NCBI RefSeq assembly: GCF_007994735.1
Contig: NZ_VOIL01000001.1
Coordinates: forward strand, 620,001-684,000
Reading direction: 5' to 3'
DNA from: Nesterenkonia populi
GTDB taxonomy: Bacteria > Actinomycetota > Actinomycetes > Actinomycetales > Micrococcaceae
Length of the DNA: 64,000 nucleotides
Part shown: piece by piece, positions 1 to 8,053 of the stretch
How the letters are laid out: every line of letters starts with the position of its first letter
How positions within the stretch are numbered: position 1 is the first letter of the stretch
Notes under the pieces: model-generated
What the model saw: only the letters and a program-made list of their open reading frames with translations
What the model was told of the DNA's origin: nothing
Database searches by the model: none
Position numbers and translations under genes: made by a program

Positions 1-618
1 TGTCAGACCTGCCAGATCCATGTCCTCCTTCACCTCAGCGGTGCGCTCGTCATAGTCGGCCAGCAGCGCATCGGCGGTGTCGGGAACCCCCAAGGCTTCC
101 CCGACGGTGCGGATGCTGCTGCGCCAGTCTCCTCCCGGAGACTCGACGAACACCGTGGGCGCGATATCACTGAAGGTGTCATAGAGGTCCTCATGACGGG
201 ATTTGGCACCGAGAATGAGATCCGGATCGAGGTCGGCGATCTGCTCCAGTGAAGGTTCGGTGATGCTGCCCACGCTGGCGATGTCCTGAACGTCTTCGCC
301 CAGATAGTCGGGAAGCTCATCCGTATTGACGATGAGTGCTGCACCGGCGGGAACGACCCCGAGCGCCATGGCCGTATCCAGGAGGTTGATCTCCAGCACG
401 ACCACGCGTTCTGGCTGGTCGGGGATTTCGGTGGAGCCCATGGCATGCTCGACCGTCTGCGCTTCCTCGATCCCTTCGGCCTGATCCTCACTCACCTCAT
501 CCTGTTCAGAGCCCTCGGCGGCGCAACTCGTCAGCGCAAGCGAGGCGAGCGCAGCGAAGGCTGCAGCACTGGACCACATGCGGTGGCGCGGCGAGATGGG
601 TGAGCGGTTCACGGTCAT
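1..618 (-). CDS. Siderophore ABC transporter substrate-binding lipoprotein (3' end outside the window)
   Basis: Binds a ferric siderophore outside the membrane and hands it to the FecCD permeases encoded nearby. The reading frame is open from the ATG at 618 to the window edge, giving the first 206 residues. An N-terminal signal ends in a lipobox LTSC with Cys32. A FecB/BtuF-type periplasmic binding fold follows: the PERVVVLEINLLDTAMALG segment and the DLDPDLILG segment are typical. The gene is divergent from the siderophore-interacting flavoprotein, with a DtxR/IdeR-like box in between, so iron-dependent repression is likely. The siderophore cannot be told from sequence. The gene is cut only by the window edge; nothing suggests it is broken. 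Confidence 0.88.
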   Translation of the reverse strand, partial: MTVNRSPISPRHRMWSSAAAFAALASLALTSCAAEGSEQDEVSEDQAEGIEEAQTVEHAMGSTEIPDQPERVVVLEINLLDTAMALGVVPAGAALIVNTDELPDYLGEDVQDIASVGSITEPSLEQIADLDPDLILGAKSRHEDLYDTFSDIAPTVFVESPGGDWRSSIRTVGEALGVPDTADALLADYDERTAEVKEDMDLAGLT

Positions 619-692
619 AAGTCCTTTCAGCAGTGACTGGCGGGAGCTCCCGCCGGCAAACGACGCTTATTACATCATGCGTTCAACAGGTA

Positions 693-712
693 TTAGGCTT
701 CGGTGAACCTAA
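693..712. promoter_or_regulatory. Putative DtxR/IdeR iron box
   Basis: TTAGGCTTCGGTGAACCTAA is an imperfect palindrome (arms TTAGGCTTC and TTAGGTTCA) close to the 19-bp DtxR/IdeR consensus. It lies 75 bp upstream of the binding-protein start and about 150 bp upstream of the flavoprotein gene, so it could repress both directions when Fe(II) is plentiful. The assignment is by consensus only. Confidence 0.6.
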
Positions 713-864
713 TGTTACGAACTGCCGCCGTTCGCCTCTCTTAGCCCTCCAGGGCACCTCGTTGAAGGACGCTTTGATGAAAATAAGAAACGCCCACATG
801 CTGTTTTGTGTAGCATCACGGAGGTACAGCTGACTCCCGCTTCAGAGATCGAGAAGGACACCCC

Positions 865-1695
865 TTGGCCGAAAGCCGACGCACTCCCCTGAAACGTGAT
901 GCCCGACGGGCCTTTGCCTGCCGAGTCGCGCAAGTCACTCAGCTGACCCCGCGGATGCGTCGGCTCACCTTGGAAGCACAAGAGTTCTGCGACTTTCAGA
1001 CGCTGGCCGCGGATGAGTACTTCGGCCTCATGATCCCTCGCTCCGGCACTTTGGAGCTGCCGTCCGAACACCCACCGCAGATTTCTCCCCGTGCCCTCGT
1101 CGCTCTCATCCCCGAAGAGCTGCGTCCAGACGTGCGGTGGTACACCGTCCGGCAGCACCGCCCCTCCGTGGGCCAGGTGGACGTCGATATGGTCCTTCAC
1201 GGTGAGGGAGAGGTCAGCGGGCCAGCTGGTCGCTGGGCCAGCAGGGCGCAGAGGGGCGACATCGTCGGCTTCTGCGAGTGCAAAGGTGTCTACGCACCCG
1301 AGGATTCGGTGAGGACTCAGCTGCTCATCGGTGACGAGACCTCCCTGCCAGCGCTGGCCGCACTGCTTGAGTCTGATGAGCCGGCACCTACGAGGGGTCG
1401 GCTGGACAGTCAGCACGTCACGGTGCATATCGAGGTCCCAAGCGATGATGAGATTCAGCAGATTCACACCGATGTTCCCATCCAGTGGCACGTGCGCAAT
1501 GAGGCGAGGCCAGGCTCGAGTCTGCTCAGGGACCTGGAGTGCGCTGACCTTCCGAATACGATTGACTACGCCTGGGTCTGCGCTGAGGCGTTGACCGTGA
1601 AGCTGGTTCGTCGACACCTGGTGAACGCCAGAGGAGTCGATAAGTCAAAGATCCTGTTTTCCGGGTATTGGAGACTCGGAGAAGCCCGACTGTGA
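865..1695 (+). CDS. Siderophore-interacting protein (FAD-dependent ferric-siderophore reductase)
   Basis: A cytoplasmic flavoprotein of the SIP/ViuB family that reduces ferric siderophore after import and so releases iron. It has 276 residues, normal for the family. The N-terminal FAD-binding barrel carries RWYTVRQHRP (residues 91-100, the RxYT flavin motif), and the NAD(P)H-binding half ends in the conserved GYWRLGE. The start is a TTG at 865 chosen because AGAAGGA lies just upstream and no ATG fits the conserved N-terminus. It is the first gene of a tightly overlapping operon with the permeases and ATPase: its TGA overlaps the GTG of the next gene. Confidence 0.88.
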   Translation: MAESRRTPLKRDARRAFACRVAQVTQLTPRMRRLTLEAQEFCDFQTLAADEYFGLMIPRSGTLELPSEHPPQISPRALVALIPEELRPDVRWYTVRQHRPSVGQVDVDMVLHGEGEVSGPAGRWASRAQRGDIVGFCECKGVYAPEDSVRTQLLIGDETSLPALAALLESDEPAPTRGRLDSQHVTVHIEVPSDDEIQQIHTDVPIQWHVRNEARPGSSLLRDLECADLPNTIDYAWVCAEALTVKLVRRHLVNARGVDKSKILFSGYWRLGEARL

Positions 1696-2732
1696 CTGCT
1701 GGAGCCCTCCCAGGAACTCGGCACGGGCACCTGAAGAATCTCTCCATGTGGTTGGTGCTGGCCGCCGCACTGCTTGGCCTGTGCGTGGTCAGCGTAGCGG
1801 TGGGGGCCAGGGACATCCCTCTGGGCACGGTGATGGACGCTGTCCGTTCCATCACGGTTGAGACAGCGGCTGCTCCAGAGGAACTGATCATTCACCAGAC
1901 ACGAATCCCCAGAACCTTGGCGGGTCTCGTGGTCGGCGCGGCATTGGGCACTGCTGGGGCGCTGATCCAAGCATTGACGCGCAACCCCCTCGCAGACCCG
2001 GGCATTCTCGGGGTCAACGCCGGGGCCGCCTTCGCCGTTGCACTCGGCATCGGAGTATTCGGAGTGTCCTCCATCGGCGGGTATGTATGGTTCGGCTTCG
2101 GCGGCGCGTTCATCGTGACATTCGGGGTTTACGCCATCGCCGCCTCCGGACGCGGACCGGTTGACCCGATCCGCGTCACACTTGCCGGGGTGGCACTGGG
2201 TGCAGTGCTCACCGGACTCACCACCGGCCTGACCCTGCTGGACTCCCAAACCTTCGACCAGATGAGGTTCTGGGCGGCCGGGAGTCTCGCGGGACGTGAA
2301 ACGGAGATGATCGTGACCGTCCTGCCGTTCCTCGTCCTGGGACTCGTGATCGCTCTGTGGTGCACCGGCGCCTTGAACGCGATCGCCTTGGGAGATGATG
2401 TCGCCACTGCCCTCGGCGCACGCATCGGGCTTACTCGTGCTCTGGTCGTCCTCGCGGTGACGCTGTTGGCAGGCACCGCCACCGCACTCGCAGGCCCCAT
2501 CGGTTTCGTCGGCCTCATGATTCCCCACGTCGCTCGTTGGATCACCGGACCGGATCAGCGATGGATATTCGCCTACACCCTCGTTCTGGCACCGCTGCTG
2601 CTTCTGACCTCCGATGTGCTCGGACGCTTGATCATGCGTCCGGGCGAAGTGCCCGTGGGTATCGTGACGGCCTTGGTCGGTGCCCCGGTGATGATCCTCC
2701 TGGTGCGACGACGAAAGGCCAGCATGCTATGA
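1692..2732 (+). CDS. Iron-siderophore ABC transporter permease, FecCD family (first subunit)
   Basis: Integral membrane half-channel of the siderophore importer, about 346 residues with roughly nine or ten hydrophobic helices. Family marks are RIPRTLAGLVVGAALGTAG, the NPLADPGILG loop, and GPIGFVGLMIPHVAR near the C-terminus, which contacts the ATPase. I place the start at GTG 1692, which overlaps the stop of the preceding gene (GTGA) and has GGAG upstream. An in-frame TTG at 1668 inside the upstream gene is less likely. Its stop overlaps the ATG of the second permease, so the genes are translationally coupled. Confidence 0.88.
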   Translation: MTAGALPGTRHGHLKNLSMWLVLAAALLGLCVVSVAVGARDIPLGTVMDAVRSITVETAAAPEELIIHQTRIPRTLAGLVVGAALGTAGALIQALTRNPLADPGILGVNAGAAFAVALGIGVFGVSSIGGYVWFGFGGAFIVTFGVYAIAASGRGPVDPIRVTLAGVALGAVLTGLTTGLTLLDSQTFDQMRFWAAGSLAGRETEMIVTVLPFLVLGLVIALWCTGALNAIALGDDVATALGARIGLTRALVVLAVTLLAGTATALAGPIGFVGLMIPHVARWITGPDQRWIFAYTLVLAPLLLLTSDVLGRLIMRPGEVPVGIVTALVGAPVMILLVRRRKASML

Positions 2733-3783
2733 CCGGCCACCCTGATATCGATTTCGGCCGCCGGTACTGGCAGTTAGGCCACGGGCGCATCTGCCTGCGG
2801 GTGAGCCTCAGAGGTCTGCTCATCACCACGGTCACGGCGGCAGCGGCCATTGCACTCGGCATCTTCGCGCTCGGGATGGGAAGCTATACCGTCACTGTCA
2901 GGGAGATCATCGACGTCGCACTGGGACGCGAGCAGGGCTTTCCTCGCGTCGTTGTCCTGGAATGGCGCCTGCCTCGTGTGCTGGCGGCGATCACCTTCGG
3001 CGCGGCGTTGGGTGTCTCAGGTGCCGTCTTTCAGTCACTGACGCAGAACCCGCTGGCAACCCGGACGTCATCGGCTTCGCATCGGGGGCCTACACCGGCG
3101 CGATACTGATGATGATCACAGTGTCCGGAAGTTTCGTCGTCGTCGCCCAAGGTGCACTCATCGGCGGGATCATCACAGCGCTGCTGGTCTACCTCCTGTC
3201 CTACAGCCGGGGCGTCAGAGGGTTCAGGCTCATCATTGTGGGCATCGGCGTCTCAGCGATGCTGAGCAGTCTCAACACGTGGATGCTGCTCAAAGCTGAC
3301 CTCGACGTCGCCATGAGCGCCGCGGCTTGGGGCGCGGGCTCACTGAACGCCATCACCTGGACCCAGATCAGCGTAGCTGCCGTGATGATTCTCGTCTGTG
3401 CTGCGTGCATCGTCCTGATGTCCCGCCCGCTTCACCAACTGGAGATGGGCGACGACGTCGCCCGGGCTTCGGGAGTCAGAGCTGAGTATTCGCGGCTATG
3501 GCTCATCGTGACCGGAGTGGGCCTCACCGCCGCAGTCACGGCCGCTGCCGGACCCATCTCCTTCATCGCGCTCGCCGCTCCGCAGATCGCTCTGCGCCTG
3601 CTCCGTTCCCCCGGCATCCCCGTTGCGGCCTCCGCTGTCGTAGGAGCCGCTCTGCTGCTGGGCGCAGATGCGGTGGCCCAGCATCTGGCCCCAGAGCCGC
3701 TGCCGGTCGGGGTGGTCACCGTCGTGGTCGGCGGCACCTATTTGATCTGGCTGCTGATCCATGAAACGAGGAAGCACTCATGA
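2729..3783 (+). pseudogene. Iron-siderophore ABC transporter permease, FecCD family (second subunit), frameshifted
   Basis: The second FecCD permease is split over two frames. The frame from ATG 2729 runs through LEWRLPRVLAAITFG and QSLTQNPLA, then becomes non-homologous and stops at 3109. The family sequence resumes one frame over with PDVIGFASGAYTGA and continues to the TGA at 3783. The break falls at about 3056-3061 (gcaacccggac), where one missing base would restore the expected NPLAxPDVIG. Everything else, including the couplings ATGA at both ends, looks intact. So this is either a very recent mutation or a one-base sequencing or assembly error. Without this subunit the importer would lack half its channel. 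Confidence 0.8.
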
Positions 3784-4655
3784 AAGACCTCACCGCCGAG
3801 GCGCCGGTTCGGTTCGACCACACCGCAGGTGATCGACTCATTGAGGACTCGCCCCTCGCTGCTTCGGGACTCACCCTGGGCTATGACCAGGAGGTGATTG
3901 CCGAGGACCTCAGCGCAACCATTCCGCCAGAGTCCTTCACCGTGATCGTCGGCCCCAACGGCTGCGGCAAATCAACTCTTCTGCGCGCACTGGCGCGTCT
4001 GCTGAAGCCGGCCGCGGGCTCGGTGCTGCTGCAGGGGCGGGATATTCGCGAGTATGGCGCTAAGGCGGTCAGCCGGCGCATCGGCTTGTTGCCGCAGAGC
4101 TCGCTTGCCCCTGATGGTATGACGGTGGCGGATCTGGTGTCCCGGGGCCGTTACCCCCATCAGGGGCTGCTGCGGCAGTGGACGCGGGAGGATGCCACGG
4201 CGGTGTCCGAGGCCCTGGCCGCCACTGGTCTTGCCGAACTGTCCGGGAAGCGAGTCGCGGAGCTGTCAGGGGGTCAGCGACAGCGAGCCTGGATCGCCGT
4301 GGTCCTGGCGCAGCAGACGTCTTTGCTGCTGCTGGATGAGCCGACCACGTTTCTGGACATCGCCCACCAGATTGATCTGATGGAGCTCTTCACGGATTTG
4401 CACGGGGCGGGCAAGACGCTGGTCGCGGTTCTGCATGACATCAACCAGGCGGCACGCTACGCGACGCATATGATCGCCATGAAAGATGGCCAGATCGTGG
4501 CAGTGGGCCCGCCGTGGGAAATCGTCACGGTCGAGATGGTTCGCAGGGTATTCGGTGTGGAATGCGTGGTGATCGAAGATCCGGTGGCGGGCACGCCAGC
4601 CATCATTCCCAAAGGCAGGGGAACTCAGCCGAGGAACGGCTCAACCACCGTGTGA
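3780..4655 (+). CDS. Iron-siderophore ABC transporter ATP-binding protein (FepC type)
   Basis: The ATPase subunit that powers the FecCD importer. It has 291 residues with Walker A GPNGCGKST (58-66), signature LSGGQRQRAWIA, Walker B LLLLDEPTTFLD and switch His in VAVLHDINQAARY, the last being a hallmark of siderophore/B12-type ATPases. The N-terminus carries about 28 extra residues before the ABC fold. The ATG overlaps the stop of the frameshifted permease. It is the last gene of the uptake operon; a 162-bp gap without a recognisable terminator follows. Confidence 0.92.
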   Translation: MKDLTAEAPVRFDHTAGDRLIEDSPLAASGLTLGYDQEVIAEDLSATIPPESFTVIVGPNGCGKSTLLRALARLLKPAAGSVLLQGRDIREYGAKAVSRRIGLLPQSSLAPDGMTVADLVSRGRYPHQGLLRQWTREDATAVSEALAATGLAELSGKRVAELSGGQRQRAWIAVVLAQQTSLLLLDEPTTFLDIAHQIDLMELFTDLHGAGKTLVAVLHDINQAARYATHMIAMKDGQIVAVGPPWEIVTVEMVRRVFGVECVVIEDPVAGTPAIIPKGRGTQPRNGSTTV

Positions 4656-4817
4656 GTCCTTGCCCTGGTCGACCTGCCACGCCGTATGCCGGCGAGGTGT
4701 GCGGTCCCGTTCCAGCTCAACAAGGAGTCGGTCGCTCTGAAGAGCTGGCCTGTGCAAGACTTGCGCCAGCGTGAGAAAGCGCATAGTCCGACGCTCAGCT
4801 GACATCAGGAGACAACG

Positions 4818-6404
4818 GTGCCTCCTCGTCACCAGTTTGCCGTGACTGACGACGGCGGTTCCGATGCCGCCGGGGCAGTCGCACGCTTCGAATGGCACCG
4901 CATGTGGCCGCTGGCGGGCCTTTCGATCGCTGTGGTGATCCTGGCAGCATCCGGGGCGCTGCCGCAATGGCCAGGTCTGGTGCACTTGGTGGCGCTGCCG
5001 CCCTTGGACCTCTTCACAGACTTGCGGCTCATCATCGTCTATGCCCCCTCGTGGCCGGTCGCAGCGGGGGCGCTGGGCGCGGTCCTGATGATGCGCATCA
5101 GCCTGTTGGCCTACCTTGTGGGCGGCCTCACGTGGATCAATCTCGGTCGGGCCGCGCGGCTGTACGGCTTGCTGAGCATCCCCACCACAGTCGCTGCGGT
5201 CATGGTGACGGTTGCCTCCACCATGCCGAATTCGCGCTTCTTCTGGATAGGAGTCGGCGTGCTGGCCGCTGCTGCGGTTCTCGGCTCAGCCCTGGCCTGG
5301 CCCCGCCGCCTGCGTATTCGCTCCGCATTCAGCCGGAACTGGCGAGAGGGCCTGCGGCTGGAGATTGTGCTGAGCTATTTCGCCGTCGTGGTAGGCATCG
5401 GCGCCTTAGCCCAGGGTGCTGAATCTCTGACCCTCTGGCTCGTTCCGGTCTCTGCGGCGGCCGCTGCCTTGGCGCTGTGGGGGCTGAGCCGACCCCCGGT
5501 GTCTCGCCCCGGGGCGCTGCTTGTCACCGCCGCGGCGGTGACAGCGGCAGGCGCCTTGGCGCTGATGTGGCCGCGATGGAACGACGAAGGAACCCAAGAG
5601 CCGCCTCCGCGTGCAGGGTCCCTCATGATCATGGGCGGCATCGTCAGCTCTTCAGGCGGCGGGACCATTGTTGAGCTGCAGCCGGACAGGTTGGGCTATT
5701 CCTGTGGGCAGGTGTATTACTTCTCCTACGCCGGACCTGGAGACGGACAGCCCCAGGGGGACGCTGTATGCCCGATCACCACAGGAGCGCCTTACGAGCC
5801 GGAGCATACTCAGCAGCCCTTGGAGGATCAGGCGGCCTCCTTTGCCGCGCAGACGGAGGACCTGCCGCGACCCTTGGTGGTGGCAGGCCATTCTCATGCC
5901 ATCTGGGTGGCGTGGGAAGCGCTTGCGGCCGGCGAAGCAGATATTGATGCCTTGGTGATGGTCGGATCCTTGCCGGACAGCCCCACCGGCTACCCGCCGC
6001 CGGGGGAGAACGGCGCGGGCCGGGTGCTGGGGGACCTGTTGCAGCTGGCCGCTCCGTTGGGGGAGCTCGCAGGTTTTGAGTTCGATCCCGTGTCTCCAGC
6101 GGCGCTGGAACTGCAGGCCACCCCGAATTCTACGAGGGAGGTCCTCGAGCAGCAGCTGCCGGAGGAGGTGCGGACCCTCAGCGTGACCGTGGCCGGCGAC
6201 CTTGCCCTGATGCCTGGGGGAGGTGAGCTGGATGTCGACCGAAACGCGTGCCCTGTCCGATCGGCACACCCGGATCTGCCTCTTTCCGATGCTTTCGCCG
6301 AAGAGTCCATTCGGTTCCTCGAGGGGCAGCCCGGACGAGACTGTCCGATCTGGCGCGACTGGGGTGGGACCCTCGCGCAGCCATTCGGAGCACCGCCCGC
6401 CTAA
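4818..6404 (+). CDS. Membrane protein with N-terminal helices and a C-terminal alpha/beta-hydrolase-like domain
   Basis: A 528-residue two-part protein of unknown function. Residues about 30-260 hold six or seven hydrophobic segments. After a short acidic/Pro linker, the C-terminal half is probably extracytoplasmic and looks like an alpha/beta-hydrolase: a nucleophile elbow VVAGHSHAIWVAW (GHSHA, Ala in place of the last Gly), an acidic stretch GDLALMPGGGELDVD and a plausible catalytic His in SAHPDLPLSD. Four Cys in this half could form disulfides. The start is GTG 4818 with AGGAGA six bases upstream. It is separate from the siderophore operon and convergent with the LssY_C gene six bases away. 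The substrate is unknown; a membrane-anchored esterase or lipase-like enzyme is an inference. Confidence 0.6.
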   Translation: MPPRHQFAVTDDGGSDAAGAVARFEWHRMWPLAGLSIAVVILAASGALPQWPGLVHLVALPPLDLFTDLRLIIVYAPSWPVAAGALGAVLMMRISLLAYLVGGLTWINLGRAARLYGLLSIPTTVAAVMVTVASTMPNSRFFWIGVGVLAAAAVLGSALAWPRRLRIRSAFSRNWREGLRLEIVLSYFAVVVGIGALAQGAESLTLWLVPVSAAAAALALWGLSRPPVSRPGALLVTAAAVTAAGALALMWPRWNDEGTQEPPPRAGSLMIMGGIVSSSGGGTIVELQPDRLGYSCGQVYYFSYAGPGDGQPQGDAVCPITTGAPYEPEHTQQPLEDQAASFAAQTEDLPRPLVVAGHSHAIWVAWEALAAGEADIDALVMVGSLPDSPTGYPPPGENGAGRVLGDLLQLAAPLGELAGFEFDPVSPAALELQATPNSTREVLEQQLPEEVRTLSVTVAGDLALMPGGGELDVDRNACPVRSAHPDLPLSDAFAEESIRFLEGQPGRDCPIWRDWGGTLAQPFGAPPA

Positions 6405-6410
6405 GTTCGA

Positions 6411-7748
6411 TCAGGGGTCGGTGGTCATACTGCTGGCAGCCCGATCGCGGCGTTCCATCCTGCTGGCGCCTGACGAAGGCCTGTCAGCGTAAGTGCGTGC
6501 CTGTGCGCTGGACAGGGCACACACCAGCAGGATGTCTAAGCCTAGGCCCACGAGCCCTGAGTGCAATGCCGCCGAATGAACTCCCAATCCGTAGGTCACT
6601 GAGTGCACCACGATAGCCGCCGCACTCAGCGTCATGGCGAACAGGCGTGCGGCGTTCCCGCCGTGGAGCACCCGCCAGCAGATGAACAGCTCGGCAACTG
6701 CGAACGTTGCCAGTACGGCCACCAGGCCGAAGAGGAGGGCATTGTCGGGAAGCCCAAGGGCCGAACCGTCGATCGTTCGCACGGTGCCGTCGTCGTCGCG
6801 CCCAAACAGGAGCGCTGCCGCCGTCGCGAATGCTGCGAGGCCTCGTGCTCCGGTCAGAGCGGCGCCCACCACAGTCATGATGGGCGTGCGATTGCGGCTC
6901 TCGGCTCCTGGCTGGTCGGCGGAATCGGACAGACCGAGCTCGTGGACGGGGCGAACATCCAGTATGGGGAGGTCACCGTCCGTGGCAATGGAGTCACCAC
7001 CACCATTGCGGGAGTGGTAACCAGTCGAGTAGTCCTCAATAACACTGACCACCACAGAGGGCTCTGCTTCGCTAATGGTCGCTGTGAGGTGATCTCGCTC
7101 GGCGTCGGTGTCCTGTGCGATTTTATGGGTGATCTGAAGCGTGAAGAGGGACAGTCCGACCCTGCGGTCATATGTTGCTGCTGCCAGCCAGTCCGCGTCG
7201 AACCCGCCCGGCAGCATCCACCCTGGCGGACAGCGCCAAAACCTCACGTGGTGGCGCTGGCCCGGGGTGCCGTGAACCTCTTGCTGATAAGCAAAGTCCT
7301 GCTGCCGATCAAAGAGCAGCAGAGGGCTCACGGGCGCTTCTGGGTAGCTGTGCCGGCGGAGCGTCGAGGTGACGATGCGTCGGCTGGTGTTGAAGGTCAG
7401 ATCATCGGCTTTTATCCACCCGGCGCTTCGCATGACTGCGTGAACCTGTGACTCATCACCGCGGAACGCAAGATTGACCGGATCTCCCAGCAGCCCGTCG
7501 CTGGTGCGGGCTCGGCCGATGAAGTACCCCGGAACATAGATCCGAGTGAGGATATTGTGCAGCCGCGGAAGCACGAGATAGGCCAGCAGCAGCCAGAAAG
7601 CGATGGCGAATCCGACCAGTCCCCATCCCCAATGGACGTCCGCCACAGCGAAGAGAATGGCGAACCACACAGATGAGATCACGCCGAATACGAAAAAGAC
7701 GCCGTCAGGGACTGAACTGACAATTCTCCGCACACCCATTGCGGTCAT
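6411..7748 (-). CDS. LssY C-terminal domain membrane protein
   Basis: A 445-residue protein with two N-terminal helices, a central soluble LssY_C-type domain and about four C-terminal helices. The domain is recognised by YVPGYFIGRARTSDGLLGDP, GDESQVHAVMRSAGW, SYPEAPVSPLLLF and the HHVRFWR motif. The role of this domain is not established; in some bacteria it is fused to PAP2 phosphatases or DedA proteins, which suggests envelope lipid metabolism, but neither partner is present. The frame is open up to 7961, but I choose ATG 7748 because GGAGGG sits at the right distance and the upstream part overlaps a dispersed repeat. Confidence 0.7.
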   Translation of the reverse strand: MTAMGVRRIVSSVPDGVFFVFGVISSVWFAILFAVADVHWGWGLVGFAIAFWLLLAYLVLPRLHNILTRIYVPGYFIGRARTSDGLLGDPVNLAFRGDESQVHAVMRSAGWIKADDLTFNTSRRIVTSTLRRHSYPEAPVSPLLLFDRQQDFAYQQEVHGTPGQRHHVRFWRCPPGWMLPGGFDADWLAAATYDRRVGLSLFTLQITHKIAQDTDAERDHLTATISEAEPSVVVSVIEDYSTGYHSRNGGGDSIATDGDLPILDVRPVHELGLSDSADQPGAESRNRTPIMTVVGAALTGARGLAAFATAAALLFGRDDDGTVRTIDGSALGLPDNALLFGLVAVLATFAVAELFICWRVLHGGNAARLFAMTLSAAAIVVHSVTYGLGVHSAALHSGLVGLGLDILLVCALSSAQARTYADRPSSGASRMERRDRAASSMTTDP

Positions 7749-7884
7749 GAGCCCTCCGGTGTGGATAAATGCTCTTGACGGCCAAACTGCCCGTCGAAGG
7801 TCGTGTCTCATGCTACTGGATGCAGTCAGCGTGACCAGATGTGCATCCCCGCAGGATCCCGCGGCCCTGGTCACATGAGCCGGG

Positions 7885-7936
7885 CGCTGACATGGAGAGT
7901 AGACATTTCCCCGAGATGCGGTCCTCTCCGCTAACG
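7885..7936 (+). repeat. Dispersed ~65-bp repeat, copy 1 (diverged)
   Basis: Resembles the copies at 12631, 14177 and 17151: it starts CGCTGACATGGAGAGT, then GACATTTC and GCGGTC, followed by CTAAC. The match to the 17151 copy is clear up to about 7935, with one inserted base, and then fades. All copies lie in the same orientation. It sits just upstream of the LssY_C gene. Confidence 0.55.
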
Positions 7937-7973
7937 GATTGAGTTTCAGGCCGTTCTGCACCAGACACAGACG

Positions 7974-8022
7974 ATGAAGGGGGCGACGCCACCCGAAGGT
8001 AAGGTGACGCCGCCCCCTTCAT
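7974..8022 (-). terminator. Strong hairpin, probable terminator of the surface-protein gene
   Basis: A 20-bp stem (7974-7993 pairs with 8003-8022, two non-Watson-Crick positions, one able to form G-U) with a 9-base loop lies 32 bp after the stop of the gene ending at 8054. There is no clear U-tract on either strand, so a purely intrinsic mechanism is uncertain. The symmetric stem could act in both directions. Confidence 0.6.
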
Positions 8023-8053
8023 CTCTGCCGATCACGTCGGTTACGGGAGGGAC

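Noticed and set aside
4514..4774. Small frame at the end of the siderophore ATPase gene
   Set aside because: Mostly overlaps the ATPase gene in another frame; Arg/Gly-rich with no signal.
6603..7451. 282-codon plus-strand frame over the LssY_C gene
   Set aside because: The minus strand carries LssY_C motifs and membrane helices; the plus frame has none.
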